A stretch of 47,754 nt of DNA from DASPJR01 sp035628505 (GTDB taxonomy: Bacteria; Planctomycetota; SZUA-567; H5-PLA8). A model generated the notes under the pieces. It had not been told where the DNA came from, did no database searches, and saw only the letters and a list, made by a program, of their open reading frames with translations. The stretch lies in NCBI GenBank assembly GCA_035628505.1, contig DASPJR010000182.1:1-47754 (forward strand), in the 5' to 3' direction. Made by a program: the position numbers and the translations under genes. Below are positions 32,198 to 41,177 of this stretch, in pieces; position 1 is the stretch's first letter, and each line of letters opens with the position of its first letter.

Positions 32198-35029
32198 TTG
32201 CAACCCGCCAGCGCGCTTGAACGAATTCTCGGAAACTGGGGCGTGTATGTCGCCAGGAATCGAGGCCGGGTTCTGCTCGGCGCGCTGATCGTCACGCTTA
32301 TCTCGCTGCCGTTCGCACACCGCGCCGTTACGCATCTGGATGCCAACCTCTTCAACCAGGCTTCAGATAAGCTCGTTCGTTTCCGCCTCATGCGCCAGCT
32401 GGCGGAAGAATTTGGCGGCGATATTCTCGCGGCCGTCGTCACGATTCCCCGCCAGCATGAGCAAGCACAGGTTGCCGAGCTCAAGGCTTTTGGAACGATT
32501 CTGGCCGCCGAGCTGAGCAAAGCTGGCGTCTCCGAGCAGGATCGCGAGCGTCTGACTGACGCTCTGCGAAAGGAACTTCCCGCCGGTGAGCCGTGGCTGC
32601 GGCAAGTGGAATGCCGCACCGGCCAGGGTATCGAGCAGGCGCTTAAAAAAATCGTCAAGGACCGCCCATACGTTGCGCTCACGCCGCAGGACGTTGCCGA
32701 ACTGCGGCGTCTGTTTGAGCCCGACAATCTGAAGCAGGCGATGGAGCACGTGGCGACGACGCTGCAGGACCTGCCGCCAAACAGCGCTGAGAAGGTAAAG
32801 CTGCAGGAAGATCCGCTGAATCTTTCAGAGCTCGCCAATAAAGGGCTGAAGGCGCGGCTCGGCAAAGGTGGAACGTTCGCGAGCAACGATGCGGAAGGAT
32901 TCTTTCTCTCCAAAGATGGAACGATGCTGGTGGTGCTCAGCCGCGCCGCTCTGCCGGCCAACCGGCTCGATTTCACCTCGGCGCTGATGGCTGCCGTGCA
33001 GCGCGCAGAGAATCGCGCTATCACTGAGTTCCGAAAAACAAAGCCGGCGCTCACGACGGCACTCAAGTCGGAGACGTTCGCTGAACTGGCCGAGCCTGAA
33101 GGCACGCTGCGCGTCGGATACACGGGCATGCCGGCGGTCACGGTCGAAAACGAGATGAGCCTGAAATACGATCTGCTCGGCAACACGGCAACTGCCTTCG
33201 TGGGCGTGCTGCTGCTCTTTCTGATCGTCTTCCGGCGAGTGCTGCTGGCATGGGACGTGACATGGACAACAGCGCTGGTGATCGTCTGGACACTTGGCTT
33301 TGCCGGCGCAACCAAGGGAAGCATCAGCGTGCTGGGCGGCGCGTTTACGTGTATCCTGCTCGGCACGGGTACCGACTACGCCATTCATCTCCACAACTCT
33401 TATCACACGCTGCGCCACATCGAGAGACACAGTATCGAAGAGTCCCTGCGTCTGACGTTGATGCGCTGTGGGCCGGGAATCATCACCGCGTCACTGACAA
33501 CGGCCATTGCGTTCTTTGGCGTGACTTTCACCAGCTTCGTCGGCCTCGCCGAGTTTGGCTTGCTCGCGGGTGTCAGCGTCGTTCTCGGCTGTCTGATGAT
33601 GCTCATGGTTTTCCCCGCACTGCTCTGCCGCAAGGAACGTCCCGGCAGTGGCAGGATGGCCGAGACGCTTTCGCTTGGCACGCCGACGCTCGGCCGGCTG
33701 CTGGAGATCCGCGCTGTTCGTACCGCGTCGGTCATTGCCGGAATCGCTGTGATTTTCGGCGGAATCCTGTTTATCCGCTACGGCGCGCCTGCACGCGCGG
33801 AAACCGTTGCCGGCGTCGCGTTCGATGCTGATCTGGGCAACTTGCGTTCGCTGCGCATCAAAGCCATCCCGCTTCGCAACGAGGTCGCCGAACGATTCGG
33901 GCTCGGCCTTGCCGACGTGCGTGTCGTCGTCGAAGCAGAAAACGAAGAGCTGGCCGTGGCCGGTGCCGAGGAAGTCATTCAGCGCCTGCGACCGTTCGTG
34001 GAAAAGGGTGAGCTGACCGCCGGCGGCAACGTGCTTGATTTCGTGCCTTCGCCGCGTCAGCAGCAGGCCACCTTTGAGGCACTGAAAGCATTCGATGCCG
34101 AAGCTGCAGCGACGGCCTTCAAAGCGGCCGCGCATGAGCGCTTCGGCGAAAAAGGCATCGTTTTCTTCAAGCCCTTCTTGCGACGCCTGCATGATTTCGG
34201 CCTGCTCACGCGCGAAGCCACGCCGCTCACGCTCGCCAGCGTGATGCAGGGTCCGCTGGGCGGCATTCTTGCGCCTTTCGTGAGTCTCTCTGCACCGGCC
34301 GCGAAGGAGCCGCGCGTGCGGCTTGCGCTGAGCTGGTTTCCCAAGCGCCTGGACATGCCGGCGGAGTGGTATCAGCAGATTGCGCGCGCCGTTGAAAGTA
34401 ATCCACCGCAGAGCACAACTGTAAGCATGACGGCCGCGCGCATGGTCGGCTTCGAAATGAAGGACAGCCTCCTGCATGACTGCAGTCTCATTTCCCTGGT
34501 CGTGGGTGTGTGCGTGGTCATTGCGCTCGGCCTGGCGTTCCGCTCGCCGGTGACGTCGCTGCTGGCGATGATTCCGCTGCTTTATGCGTACCTGGCGCTA
34601 CTGGCGGGCGTCACGCTCTGCCAGCGCCTGGGCTGGGATTTCTCTCTGAATTTTGTGAATCTCATTATGTTTCCGCTGCTGCTGGGGTCGGGAATCGACG
34701 CCGGCATTTACGTCATGTGCGATGCGATTTCGCCGCGCAAGCCCAGCTTGTTTGAACTGCTTTCAGACACTGGCCGCTCGGTTCTCTGCTGCACGCTGAC
34801 AACCCTGGTCGGTTACGGCTCATTCCTCTGGAGCAGCTACACGGGCCTGATCTCCCTCGGCGCGGCTGCACTCTTCGGTTACACCGGAGCACTCTTTGGC
34901 GCGCTGGTCGTCCTTCCGGCGCTGCTTGGAATGATGCGCAGGAGTGCGACGGAAGGCCAGACTATCCTTCAGCCGCAGGCGGTGGCAGCGCCTGCTCCGG
35001 CACTCGCAGCCGAAGAGCACACGGGTTAA
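32198..35029 (+). CDS. RND/MMPL-superfamily exporter (HAE3/HpnN-like)
   Basis: The 943-residue product has the RND layout: helix 1 at about 25-42, a large periplasmic loop (about 45-325), a five-helix block (about 330-475), a helix near 510, a second periplasmic loop (about 535-755), and a last five-helix block (about 770-925). The duplicated charged motif of proton-driven RND carriers is present as GTGTDYAIHLH in the first half and GSGIDAGIY in the second. Size and motifs fit the HAE3 group, which includes HpnN, thought to move hopanoids, and MmpL lipid exporters. No in-frame ATG or GTG exists upstream; TTG 32198 after GGAACGGA is the likely start. Flanking LolA-like genes support lipid or glycolipid transport. 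The substrate is unknown. Confidence 0.85.
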   Translation: MQPASALERILGNWGVYVARNRGRVLLGALIVTLISLPFAHRAVTHLDANLFNQASDKLVRFRLMRQLAEEFGGDILAAVVTIPRQHEQAQVAELKAFGTILAAELSKAGVSEQDRERLTDALRKELPAGEPWLRQVECRTGQGIEQALKKIVKDRPYVALTPQDVAELRRLFEPDNLKQAMEHVATTLQDLPPNSAEKVKLQEDPLNLSELANKGLKARLGKGGTFASNDAEGFFLSKDGTMLVVLSRAALPANRLDFTSALMAAVQRAENRAITEFRKTKPALTTALKSETFAELAEPEGTLRVGYTGMPAVTVENEMSLKYDLLGNTATAFVGVLLLFLIVFRRVLLAWDVTWTTALVIVWTLGFAGATKGSISVLGGAFTCILLGTGTDYAIHLHNSYHTLRHIERHSIEESLRLTLMRCGPGIITASLTTAIAFFGVTFTSFVGLAEFGLLAGVSVVLGCLMMLMVFPALLCRKERPGSGRMAETLSLGTPTLGRLLEIRAVRTASVIAGIAVIFGGILFIRYGAPARAETVAGVAFDADLGNLRSLRIKAIPLRNEVAERFGLGLADVRVVVEAENEELAVAGAEEVIQRLRPFVEKGELTAGGNVLDFVPSPRQQQATFEALKAFDAEAAATAFKAAAHERFGEKGIVFFKPFLRRLHDFGLLTREATPLTLASVMQGPLGGILAPFVSLSAPAAKEPRVRLALSWFPKRLDMPAEWYQQIARAVESNPPQSTTVSMTAARMVGFEMKDSLLHDCSLISLVVGVCVVIALGLAFRSPVTSLLAMIPLLYAYLALLAGVTLCQRLGWDFSLNFVNLIMFPLLLGSGIDAGIYVMCDAISPRKPSLFELLSDTGRSVLCCTLTTLVGYGSFLWSSYTGLISLGAAALFGYTGALFGALVVLPALLGMMRRSATEGQTILQPQAVAAPAPALAAEEHTG

Positions 35030-35064
35030 ACTGCTGCGCCGGACACAACAGTTGAAGTGAGTGC

Positions 35065-35118
35065 GGGTTTTATCGTCTAAGGATCGTGGCGTGCTGAGGC
35101 TGCCGGTCGATAAAACCC
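35065..35118 (+). other. Intercistronic hairpin with 11-bp arms
   Basis: GGGTTTTATCG (35065-35075) and CGATAAAACCC (35108-35118) are perfect inverted repeats separated by 32 nt, ending 3 bp before the AGGAG ribosome site of the next gene. Folding could hold or expose that site. The design mirrors the hairpin at 32100-32156. Confidence 0.55.
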
Positions 35119-35134
35119 ATCAGGAGTGGCTGCA

Positions 35135-35854
35135 TTGAACCTTCGAACTCTGTTCTTACTGGCTTTCTGCTTGAGCATGGCCGTGGCTCTACGCGCGGCG
35201 GAGGAGCCGGTGCCGACACCGCTCGACGGCGAAACGCTGCTGACGACCGCCGACGCTGAAAAAGTGCTGCATGAGCTTCCCGCGTTCAAGAACCCTCAGC
35301 CGCTGAAGGCCAGGATCAAGACGGAAGTCGATGACCTGCTCGGCTCGCGTTCGGACGAAGGCGTGCTGCTGCTGGACCGGCCGGCACGCGTGCTGCGGAA
35401 GTTTACCAAGCCGTCTCTGAAAGTGTGGCTGCTGGATGGAACGAAGATCCAGGAGTACGCGGCGAAATCGAAGATGCTTTACGTAAAAGACTTTTCGCAG
35501 GCGCCTCGCGCGCTGAAGCTCATTCAGGCGGCATTCACCGGCGACGTGAAGACGCTGAAAGAGATCTTCGACGTCTACACGTTCAAGAGTTCCAAAGACG
35601 GCAAAGACATGTACCGCTTTGTGCTGAACCGCAAGACCGGCTCGAGCGGCGGAATTTACCGGCGGATCCAGGCGCGGCTGCTCGGCGAGGCGTTGTTCTT
35701 TCATGAAATCGAATATGTTCCGGACGCTGGCGACAAAGTGATTGAGCGGTACCTGGAGATCTCGGCAGTCGAGAAACCTTCGGACGCGGATTTCGCGCTA
35801 GATGTGCCCGCGGACGTGACGCGCAAGAATGAAACGATCAAAGGCGCGGAGTAG
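35135..35854 (+). CDS. LolA-like outer-membrane lipoprotein-sorting family protein
   Basis: TTG 35135 is chosen because AGGAG (35122-35126) stands eight bases before it and it begins a clean signal peptide (MNLRTLFLLAFCLSMAVALRA); GTG 35126 would overlap that ribosome site. The 239-residue product is beta-rich after the leader, with KARIKTEVDDLL, EGVLLLDRPARVLRKF, LKVWLLDGTKIQEYAAKSK and KVIERYLEIS, the pattern of LolA/outer-membrane lipoprotein-sorting proteins, which act as periplasmic lipid carriers. There is no lipobox. It follows the RND exporter by about 105 bp and precedes the SIS-domain gene by 22 bp, so it belongs to the envelope cluster. Confidence 0.72.
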   Translation: MNLRTLFLLAFCLSMAVALRAAEEPVPTPLDGETLLTTADAEKVLHELPAFKNPQPLKARIKTEVDDLLGSRSDEGVLLLDRPARVLRKFTKPSLKVWLLDGTKIQEYAAKSKMLYVKDFSQAPRALKLIQAAFTGDVKTLKEIFDVYTFKSSKDGKDMYRFVLNRKTGSSGGIYRRIQARLLGEALFFHEIEYVPDAGDKVIERYLEISAVEKPSDADFALDVPADVTRKNETIKGAE

Positions 35855-35876
35855 CTGATTAACCAAGGAGGCTGCA

Positions 35877-36458
35877 ATGTTGAATCTGGTAAGCACCGAT
35901 TACGTCCGTCAATACCTCGCGCGGCTCGAGGCGCTGCTCAAGTCGATTGATCCTAAGCAGGTTTCGCGGGTCGGTGAGCTCCTCACCGCGGCGCGCGCCG
36001 AAGGGCGCCAGGTGTTCCTGTGTGGCAACGGCGGAAGCGCGGCGCTGGCGTCGCACCTGGCCGTTGATCTCGGCAAAGGCTGCTCGCGCAACCGCGACAA
36101 GCGCTTCCGGGTGATCTCGCTGACCGACAACGTGCCGTGGATGACGGCGGTCTCGAACGATATCTCCTATGAGGACGTGTTCGTTGAGCAGCTCAAGAAT
36201 TACGCGGTAAAAGGCGACATCCTGATCGCAATTTCCGGCAGCGGAAATTCGAAGAACGTGCTGAAAGCAGTGCAGTACGCCAACCAGGTCGGCTGCGAAA
36301 CGGTCGGCATCTCCGGCTTTGCTGGCGGCAAGCTCAAGGAATTGGTCAAAGACCACGTCCACATCAAGTCCGAGCACATGGGACTGATCGAGGACGGTCA
36401 GCAGATCGTCGGCCACACGCTCGTGTACGCGTTCATGGATGCAGAAGGCTGCGGCTGA
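35877..36458 (+). CDS. SIS-domain phosphoheptose isomerase-like protein (GmhA-like)
   Basis: The 193-residue product matches GmhA-type SIS proteins, which convert sedoheptulose 7-phosphate to a heptose phosphate for lipopolysaccharide or S-layer sugars. FLCGNGGSAALASHLAVDL (about 47-65) is the phosphosugar loop, ILIAISGSGNSKNVLKA (about 115-131) the second SIS loop, and GQQIVGHTLVYAF holds the conserved C-terminal His. DiaA-like or sugar-sensing roles cannot be excluded. ATG 35877 has AAGGAGG five to six bases upstream. It ends the plus-strand envelope cluster; a perfect palindromic terminator follows by 26 bp. The adjacent minus-strand epimerase gene also points to sugar-nucleotide metabolism. 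Confidence 0.82.
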   Translation: MLNLVSTDYVRQYLARLEALLKSIDPKQVSRVGELLTAARAEGRQVFLCGNGGSAALASHLAVDLGKGCSRNRDKRFRVISLTDNVPWMTAVSNDISYEDVFVEQLKNYAVKGDILIAISGSGNSKNVLKAVQYANQVGCETVGISGFAGGKLKELVKDHVHIKSEHMGLIEDGQQIVGHTLVYAFMDAEGCG

Positions 36459-36484
36459 CGTTTTGGGCGGTGGATCAAAAGAAG

Positions 36485-36508
36485 CGGGGCAGACGATCGT
36501 CTGCCCCG
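36485..36508. terminator. Bidirectional terminator, perfect 24-bp palindrome
   Basis: CGGGGCAGACGATCGTCTGCCCCG is a perfect palindrome (12-bp half-sites) followed on the plus strand by TTCATTTTTA and on the minus strand by CTTCTTTTG. It lies between the convergent SIS and kinase genes. Confidence 0.8.
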
Positions 36509-36531
36509 TTCATTTTTATGAGTGCTTCTTC

Positions 36532-38517
36532 TCACTGCTTCTTTTTTGCCGCTAAAAGCCCTTTCAGAAAAGCCGTCGAAGCATCGCCGGGCATCAGCTT
36601 TTCAGCGTCCTGCAGCACCTTTTCGATCTCAGCGATTTCTTTATTCTGCTGCACCATTTCGTGAGCCTGGATCAGCAGGTCGACGCCGCGTTCATGATCT
36701 TTTGCCTGCTTGCTGTCGACACCCAGTTCCTGCGCTTCTTTAAGCGCCGCACGCGCGCCGGCGATGTTTTCGACCGCGCGCTCTTTGGCCTGCTGCAGCA
36801 TGCTTGAATGCGCTTTAATCAGCTTCTGCTGGAACACATCCACAACTGCCTGATTGTCGACGTCGGTTTTCCCGCCGCCGCTGGATTTCATCACCAGCAG
36901 CACGACGACCACGATCAGCAGCAGAACGATCACACCCAGCAGGTATTTCACGGGTCCCTGCAGCACGCTGGCCGCCGAGGCCGTCGCGGCCGCTTCGGAG
37001 GCCGGCGCGGGTTTTCGCTGCATCTGCGTTCCGCCGCGTTCGCCAGTCACCGCGGATCGCTCACCGCTGATTCGCGCCGGCAGCGGAGCCGGGCCGGAAG
37101 CACGCTTTTCGACAATCTTAGTGTCGCGCGGCTTGGGCGCGCTCGGGTCGACGCCCAGTGACTTGAAGTCGATCGCGGACGGCGTGTGCTCGGCGTTAAT
37201 GATCTTTTTTCCTACTTCCGATTTCTCCAGGACCATTGTCACGCGCTTGATCGCCGCGGTCTGTGTGACCTTCGGCTCCGTCAGCGCCGCCCGGCAGACG
37301 GTCATCGCCTCCAGCAGCGCCGAGCCATCGACGTAGCGGTCCCCTGGCTGCTTAGCCAGGCAGCGGTCGATCAGTTCGCAGGTTGCCGGCGAGACATCTT
37401 TGCGCGATTTAGAAACCGGATCGTGCTTCTGCTGCAGCGACGCCAGAATCGCATTCATCGGATTGTCAGCTTCGAAGGGCGGGTGTCCGGCGAGCAGATC
37501 GTAGAGCGTCGCACCCATGCTGTACACGTCGGCGGATTTCCGCATCGCCTTCGCATCAACAGCCTGCTCGGGCGCCATGTATCCCGGTGCGCCCATCGGC
37601 GCGTTGGAGCCGGATAGAAGTCCGCCGAGTTCTTCGATGCGCGGCACGCCGATATCGGCGAGCTTCGCTTCGGGGAAAACAATGATGTCCGCGCCGCGTT
37701 TGGGAATCAGGATGTTCGCGGGCCTCACGTCGCCGTGCATGACACCGTCGCGGTGAGCCTGCGCGAGGCCCTCGGTTGCGGCGATGCAGATATCCAGCGC
37801 TACTGCTTCGGGAAGTCCCGGCGCGCCGGACGCTTTGACGCGGTTGAGGTAGGCCGCCGCGGAAACTCCCGCGACGAATTCCATCGTGATGTAGCACAGC
37901 CCGTTTTCTTTGTTGAACTCCTTGACGCGCACGACGAATTTGGATTGAACGACGGAGGCGTGCTTGATCTGCTCGGCGAGCCGGTCCAGGATTTCCGGGC
38001 TCGTGCCCGCAAGTGGAAACACTTTCACCGCCAGATGCATGCGGGTTTCGGGGCGGATGCCATAATAGACCGCCGCCGTGACACTATGGCCCAGCTTGCC
38101 GAAGAGAGGAATGCCGCCGATCGACGGAACGACTTTCCCGTCGACCTCGACGCGCTGCGCGCCTTCGAGCAGCTTGTCGCGGGTGAGATCCTGCACCGTT
38201 ATGGAAGGATCGATGTGGCTGACCAGTCCGAGTTTGCCAAGAATGCGCGTTTTGCCTGGCGCTGAAACTGGAGCAGCCGGAGCGGTATAGACGTGGGTCG
38301 GCGGGTCCATACTGAGCTTCATCGTGGGCTCAGATGGTTCTTGAGTTGGAGGCGGTGGAGGCGGCGCTTTTGCCGTCGCTGCTGGCGGCGCGGCCTTCGG
38401 TGCGGGCGGCGGAACTGGAGATTTAGGTGCGGGGTTTCCAGTGCCTGCCGCGCCCGGAAGCTTTACCTGCACCAGCGTCGGTTCGTCTGACTGCTTGTTT
38501 GAGTCCGATGTTGCCAT
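36532..38517 (-). CDS. Transmembrane Ser/Thr protein kinase
   Basis: The 661-residue product has a Pro/Ala-rich N-terminus (about 1-90), a short beta-rich stretch (93-135), a protein-kinase domain (about 135-415), a charged linker, a membrane helix at about 550-570 (LLGVIVLLLIVVVVLLVM) and a helical C-terminal part. Catalytic residues are in place: Lys165 (LAVKVF), HGDVRPAN (261-268) with D263 and N268, D288 of DIG (in place of DFG), APE (YMAPEQ) and the alpha-F Asp (SADVYSMG). It is therefore probably active. It is the last gene of the minus-strand group. Upstream, CGCGTA-GTT-TACGCG (38563-38577) could form a hairpin in the 5' leader. It has the same length and a similar layout to the pseudokinase at 18195-20180. 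Confidence 0.9.
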   Translation of the reverse strand: MATSDSNKQSDEPTLVQVKLPGAAGTGNPAPKSPVPPPAPKAAPPAATAKAPPPPPPTQEPSEPTMKLSMDPPTHVYTAPAAPVSAPGKTRILGKLGLVSHIDPSITVQDLTRDKLLEGAQRVEVDGKVVPSIGGIPLFGKLGHSVTAAVYYGIRPETRMHLAVKVFPLAGTSPEILDRLAEQIKHASVVQSKFVVRVKEFNKENGLCYITMEFVAGVSAAAYLNRVKASGAPGLPEAVALDICIAATEGLAQAHRDGVMHGDVRPANILIPKRGADIIVFPEAKLADIGVPRIEELGGLLSGSNAPMGAPGYMAPEQAVDAKAMRKSADVYSMGATLYDLLAGHPPFEADNPMNAILASLQQKHDPVSKSRKDVSPATCELIDRCLAKQPGDRYVDGSALLEAMTVCRAALTEPKVTQTAAIKRVTMVLEKSEVGKKIINAEHTPSAIDFKSLGVDPSAPKPRDTKIVEKRASGPAPLPARISGERSAVTGERGGTQMQRKPAPASEAAATASAASVLQGPVKYLLGVIVLLLIVVVVLLVMKSSGGGKTDVDNQAVVDVFQQKLIKAHSSMLQQAKERAVENIAGARAALKEAQELGVDSKQAKDHERGVDLLIQAHEMVQQNKEIAEIEKVLQDAEKLMPGDASTAFLKGLLAAKKKQ

Positions 38518-38604
38518 AGTTTCGCCGGCTCAGTGAATCCATCAGGAATTTCTGACAGCGGCGCGTAGTTTACGCGGCTCTTTGAATCGCTGCAACGGGG
38601 TAAA

Positions 38605-38622
38605 CAGCCAATTCAAAGGCTG
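38605..38622 (-). terminator. Weak terminator after the epimerase gene
   Basis: On the minus strand CAGCC, an 8-nt loop, GGCTG, then TTTACC, directly after the epimerase stop. The stem is only 5 bp, so read-through into the kinase gene is likely. Confidence 0.3.
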
Positions 38623-38624
38623 CT

Positions 38625-39608
38625 TTATGCGCCGGCTTTTATTTCGTTGCGAATAGCTGCAGCCGTGTCACGGATGCAATCGTCGAGGGTGCGCCGGGGC
38701 GTATAGCCGATGAGACGGTGTACTTTTTCAAGGTTCGGAACACGTCTGTGCATGTCCTCAAAGCCTTCCACGTACGCTGCGTCGTACGGGATCAGCTTCA
38801 CCGCCGCGTCGCTCCCCAGCAGCTTCTTGACGCGTTCCGCTAGGCCGAGAATCGTCACCTCGTCGCTGGTTCCGATATTAACCACCTCGCCGCGGGCTGC
38901 CGGCGTCTGCATCAGCTTCGCGAGCGCTTCGACAACATCAAGCACATGGCAGAAGCAGCGCGCCTGTTTTCCGTCGCCAAAAACGGTCAGCGGCTGATTG
39001 GTCAGCGCCTGGCGCACGAATGTGGGCAGCACCATGCCGTAGCGGCCTGTCTGGCGCGGACCCACGGTGTTGAAAAGCCGCGTCACAATCACGGGCAGGC
39101 GTGTCTCGCGGAAATGAGCCAGAGCCAGAAATTCCTCGAGCGCCTTGGCCGAGGCATACGCCCAGCGCTGCTTGTCTGTCGCGCCCAGCACCTGGTCGCC
39201 GTCTTCGCGAAAGGGAACGGCCGCGGATTTCCCATAGACTTCGCTCGTCGACGTGATCAGCACGGGCTTGCGGTAGCGGCTGGCATACGTGAGCACCGCG
39301 TTTGTGCCGCGCACGATCGTGTCGATCGACTGCACGGGCCGCTCAAGAATCAGCTTCACGCCGACGGCGCTGGCCAGGTGGAAGACCGCATCCGCATCCC
39401 GGATGAGATCTCCGGTGAGTGTCTCGTCCATGACCGAGCCAATCAGCAGGCGCACACGCGAATGCCCTTCAAGATGTTCGATGTTCGGATAGCGGCCGGT
39501 TGAAAGATTATCCAGCAGCGTGACATGGGCGTCCGCCGAGCCGGCCAGAAGATGGTCGGCCAGATGTGATCCGATAAATCCAGCGCCGCCAGTGATCAGG
39601 TATCGCAT
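38625..39608 (-). CDS. NAD-dependent nucleotide-sugar epimerase/dehydratase (extended SDR)
   Basis: The 327-residue product is an extended short-chain dehydrogenase. The Rossmann glycine motif is GGAGFIG (7-13), the acidic LLDNLSTGR follows, and the active site has TSTSEVYG (119-126) with Tyr151 and Lys155 (YASAK). Blocks such as RLFNTVGPRQTGRYGMVLPTF and FGDGKQARCFCHVLDV are typical of UDP-glucuronate decarboxylase and GalE-like enzymes; the exact reaction cannot be fixed. ATG 39608 starts exactly at the Rossmann strand; upstream residues of the longer frame are unrelated. The product likely supplies activated sugars for envelope glycans. A strong terminator (39731-39770) separates it from the upstream membrane-peptide operon. 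Confidence 0.88.
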   Translation of the reverse strand: MRYLITGGAGFIGSHLADHLLAGSADAHVTLLDNLSTGRYPNIEHLEGHSRVRLLIGSVMDETLTGDLIRDADAVFHLASAVGVKLILERPVQSIDTIVRGTNAVLTYASRYRKPVLITSTSEVYGKSAAVPFREDGDQVLGATDKQRWAYASAKALEEFLALAHFRETRLPVIVTRLFNTVGPRQTGRYGMVLPTFVRQALTNQPLTVFGDGKQARCFCHVLDVVEALAKLMQTPAARGEVVNIGTSDEVTILGLAERVKKLLGSDAAVKLIPYDAAYVEGFEDMHRRVPNLEKVHRLIGYTPRRTLDDCIRDTAAAIRNEIKAGA

Positions 39609-39730
39609 GTTCCAGTGTCTCTTCAGCCGTTGCTGAAAACTAAAGAATATCACGGCGCGCGAAAGTCTGCACGGTAGAACCACCGGCCGTCCGTCATGGC
39701 AGTACGTTTCACACGCCCTTCGGTTCACAT

Positions 39731-39770
39731 GAAAAAGCGGAGGCGCTTGTTGATGCGCCCCCGCTTTTTC
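39731..39770. terminator. Strong bidirectional intrinsic terminator
   Basis: GAAAAAGCGGAGGCGC (39731-39746) pairs with GCGCCCCCGCTTTTTC (39755-39770), a 16-bp stem with one G-U/A-C position, with A and T runs on the two sides. It ends the minus-strand operon of the two membrane proteins. Confidence 0.85.
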
Positions 39771-39787
39771 GTACCGGAACGTCTGTC

Positions 39788-39868
39788 TTAGAAGATCTGA
39801 GCCAGCAGCCAGATCAGCAGCAGCAGTCCGAGGGGTACTCCGAGCAACCACGCAACGATGTAAGGCAT
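39788..39868 (-). CDS. 26-aa membrane peptide
   Basis: ATG 39868 opens a 26-codon frame that is almost entirely hydrophobic: PYIVAWLLGVPLGLLLLIWL and then LAQIF. AAAGGAATGG stands upstream at a good distance, and a strong terminator follows 17 bp after the stop. Third codon positions are GC-rich. It is a single-helix membrane peptide resembling very short membrane proteins of the MPYLxxWLLGxP type seen in other bacteria (recollection only). It starts 22 bp after the larger membrane protein gene on the same strand, so they form an operon. Confidence 0.65.
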   Translation of the reverse strand: MPYIVAWLLGVPLGLLLLIWLLAQIF

Positions 39869-39890
39869 AACCATTCCTTTCTATAAATGA

Positions 39891-40919
39891 TTAGATAGCA
39901 CCTGGCGGATTCATCGGAGTTCCGCGGCGGGTATCTTCGTCTTCCAGATCGTCTTCATCGTAATAGCGCTGCCGCCATCCGAGGTACGATCCGCCGATCG
40001 ACGCCGCCAGCGCCAGCAGTGCCAGAGCCGTCATCGTCCAGGCAGCCGTCGACGCGGCCTGCCGTGCCTTTTCAGCCGCGGCCAGTTCGCGCTTGTGCGC
40101 CTGCTGCCAGCGCTGCTGTGAACGGTTCATCTGCGCAGCGATGTTGTCTTTCTCTGCCTTCAGGAACGCCTCAGCCTGCTCATCGGTCATATTGGCATTG
40201 TCGGCAACGAACATGGCCAGCGCGTCGTTATCTTCAATGTCATCGCCGGTGAACTGGCGGTCCTTGTCGTCTTTCGCGTCCTTCGCCGCATCCTTATTAT
40301 TGCCTTCCTTGCCGGCTGTGACGTTCACCGCTTCGCCTTCTTTCGAAGGGTTGGCGGCCGCAAACGCCTTGGCGCGCTGCGTCAGGAACGAAGCGAACTG
40401 CGGGTCCTGCGTGGCGTCATAGGTCAGCGCCGTGCCGAGCTGCTGCATTGCGCTCCTGTTCTGCGCCATGTTGCCGCCCATCTGCGCCGCGGCCTGCGCC
40501 GTTTCAGCTCCCGTCGCGGCAGCCTGCGTGCCGATCTGCAGCAGCGAGCCCAGGCCAAGGGCAAGCATCAGTGACGCGAGCGCCCAGGTCAGCGCGCCGT
40601 GAATCACCGCGTCTTCGGCCGCGTACAGATTCGCCCAGTGGCCGGCGATCCATGAACCGAAGAACGCCGAGCCCAGTCCCGTGATCAACAGGAACAGAAT
40701 CGGCAGGATGCGCGACTCATCTCCGCTGCCCATCTGGTAGGGGTCGATTGAAGACAATCCCACGGCCCCGCCAAACCACATCAACAACATCTGCAATGCT
40801 ATCGTGGACACCGCGCCAGCGAGAATAGCACTCCAGTTCAGCTTGCGCCGCTCCGCGGCGACCACGGACGACTCGGCGAACTCATCGCCGGCGCCGCCTT
40901 TATCTCGAACCAACTCCAT
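39891..40919 (-). CDS. Membrane protein with N-terminal WSAILAG motif
   Basis: The 342-residue product has membrane helices at about 28-50 (LNWSAILAGAVSTIALQMLLMW), 72-93 and 106-128, an Ala-rich helix with Gln/Asn-rich stretches (about 130-165), a long acidic and Lys-rich soluble loop (about 195-285, with KDAAKDAKDDKDRQF), and a last helix at about 298-320 before an acidic tail. The opening resembles a family of inner-membrane proteins with W-x-AI-x-AG near the first helix; function unknown. ATG 40919 has GGAGG eight bases upstream. It is transcribed with the downstream 26-aa peptide. Confidence 0.75.
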   Translation of the reverse strand: MELVRDKGGAGDEFAESSVVAAERRKLNWSAILAGAVSTIALQMLLMWFGGAVGLSSIDPYQMGSGDESRILPILFLLITGLGSAFFGSWIAGHWANLYAAEDAVIHGALTWALASLMLALGLGSLLQIGTQAAATGAETAQAAAQMGGNMAQNRSAMQQLGTALTYDATQDPQFASFLTQRAKAFAAANPSKEGEAVNVTAGKEGNNKDAAKDAKDDKDRQFTGDDIEDNDALAMFVADNANMTDEQAEAFLKAEKDNIAAQMNRSQQRWQQAHKRELAAAEKARQAASTAAWTMTALALLALAASIGGSYLGWRQRYYDEDDLEDEDTRRGTPMNPPGAI

Positions 40920-41177
40920 ATATATGCCTCCGCACAATCCCTCCTGTTTCCGCACGGCGCAAAAGATAGTCCACGTTCCGCGCCGCAGCTGAGTGTGTCA
41001 TCCTTTTCAGGGCGGCAAATCGGGCGTTAATCGTGTCCGGCCCTGCGTAACTGCTTGCGATGCTCTTTCGCGTGAGCGGCGGTCTCCCGCTGCGTTCCAG
41101 CGCTGAAAGCGAATGCGCGCTGCGATATGCGCCGAGCACTGTTGGCGATGCCTTTGCGCGGGAGTTGCCGGAGGTAA

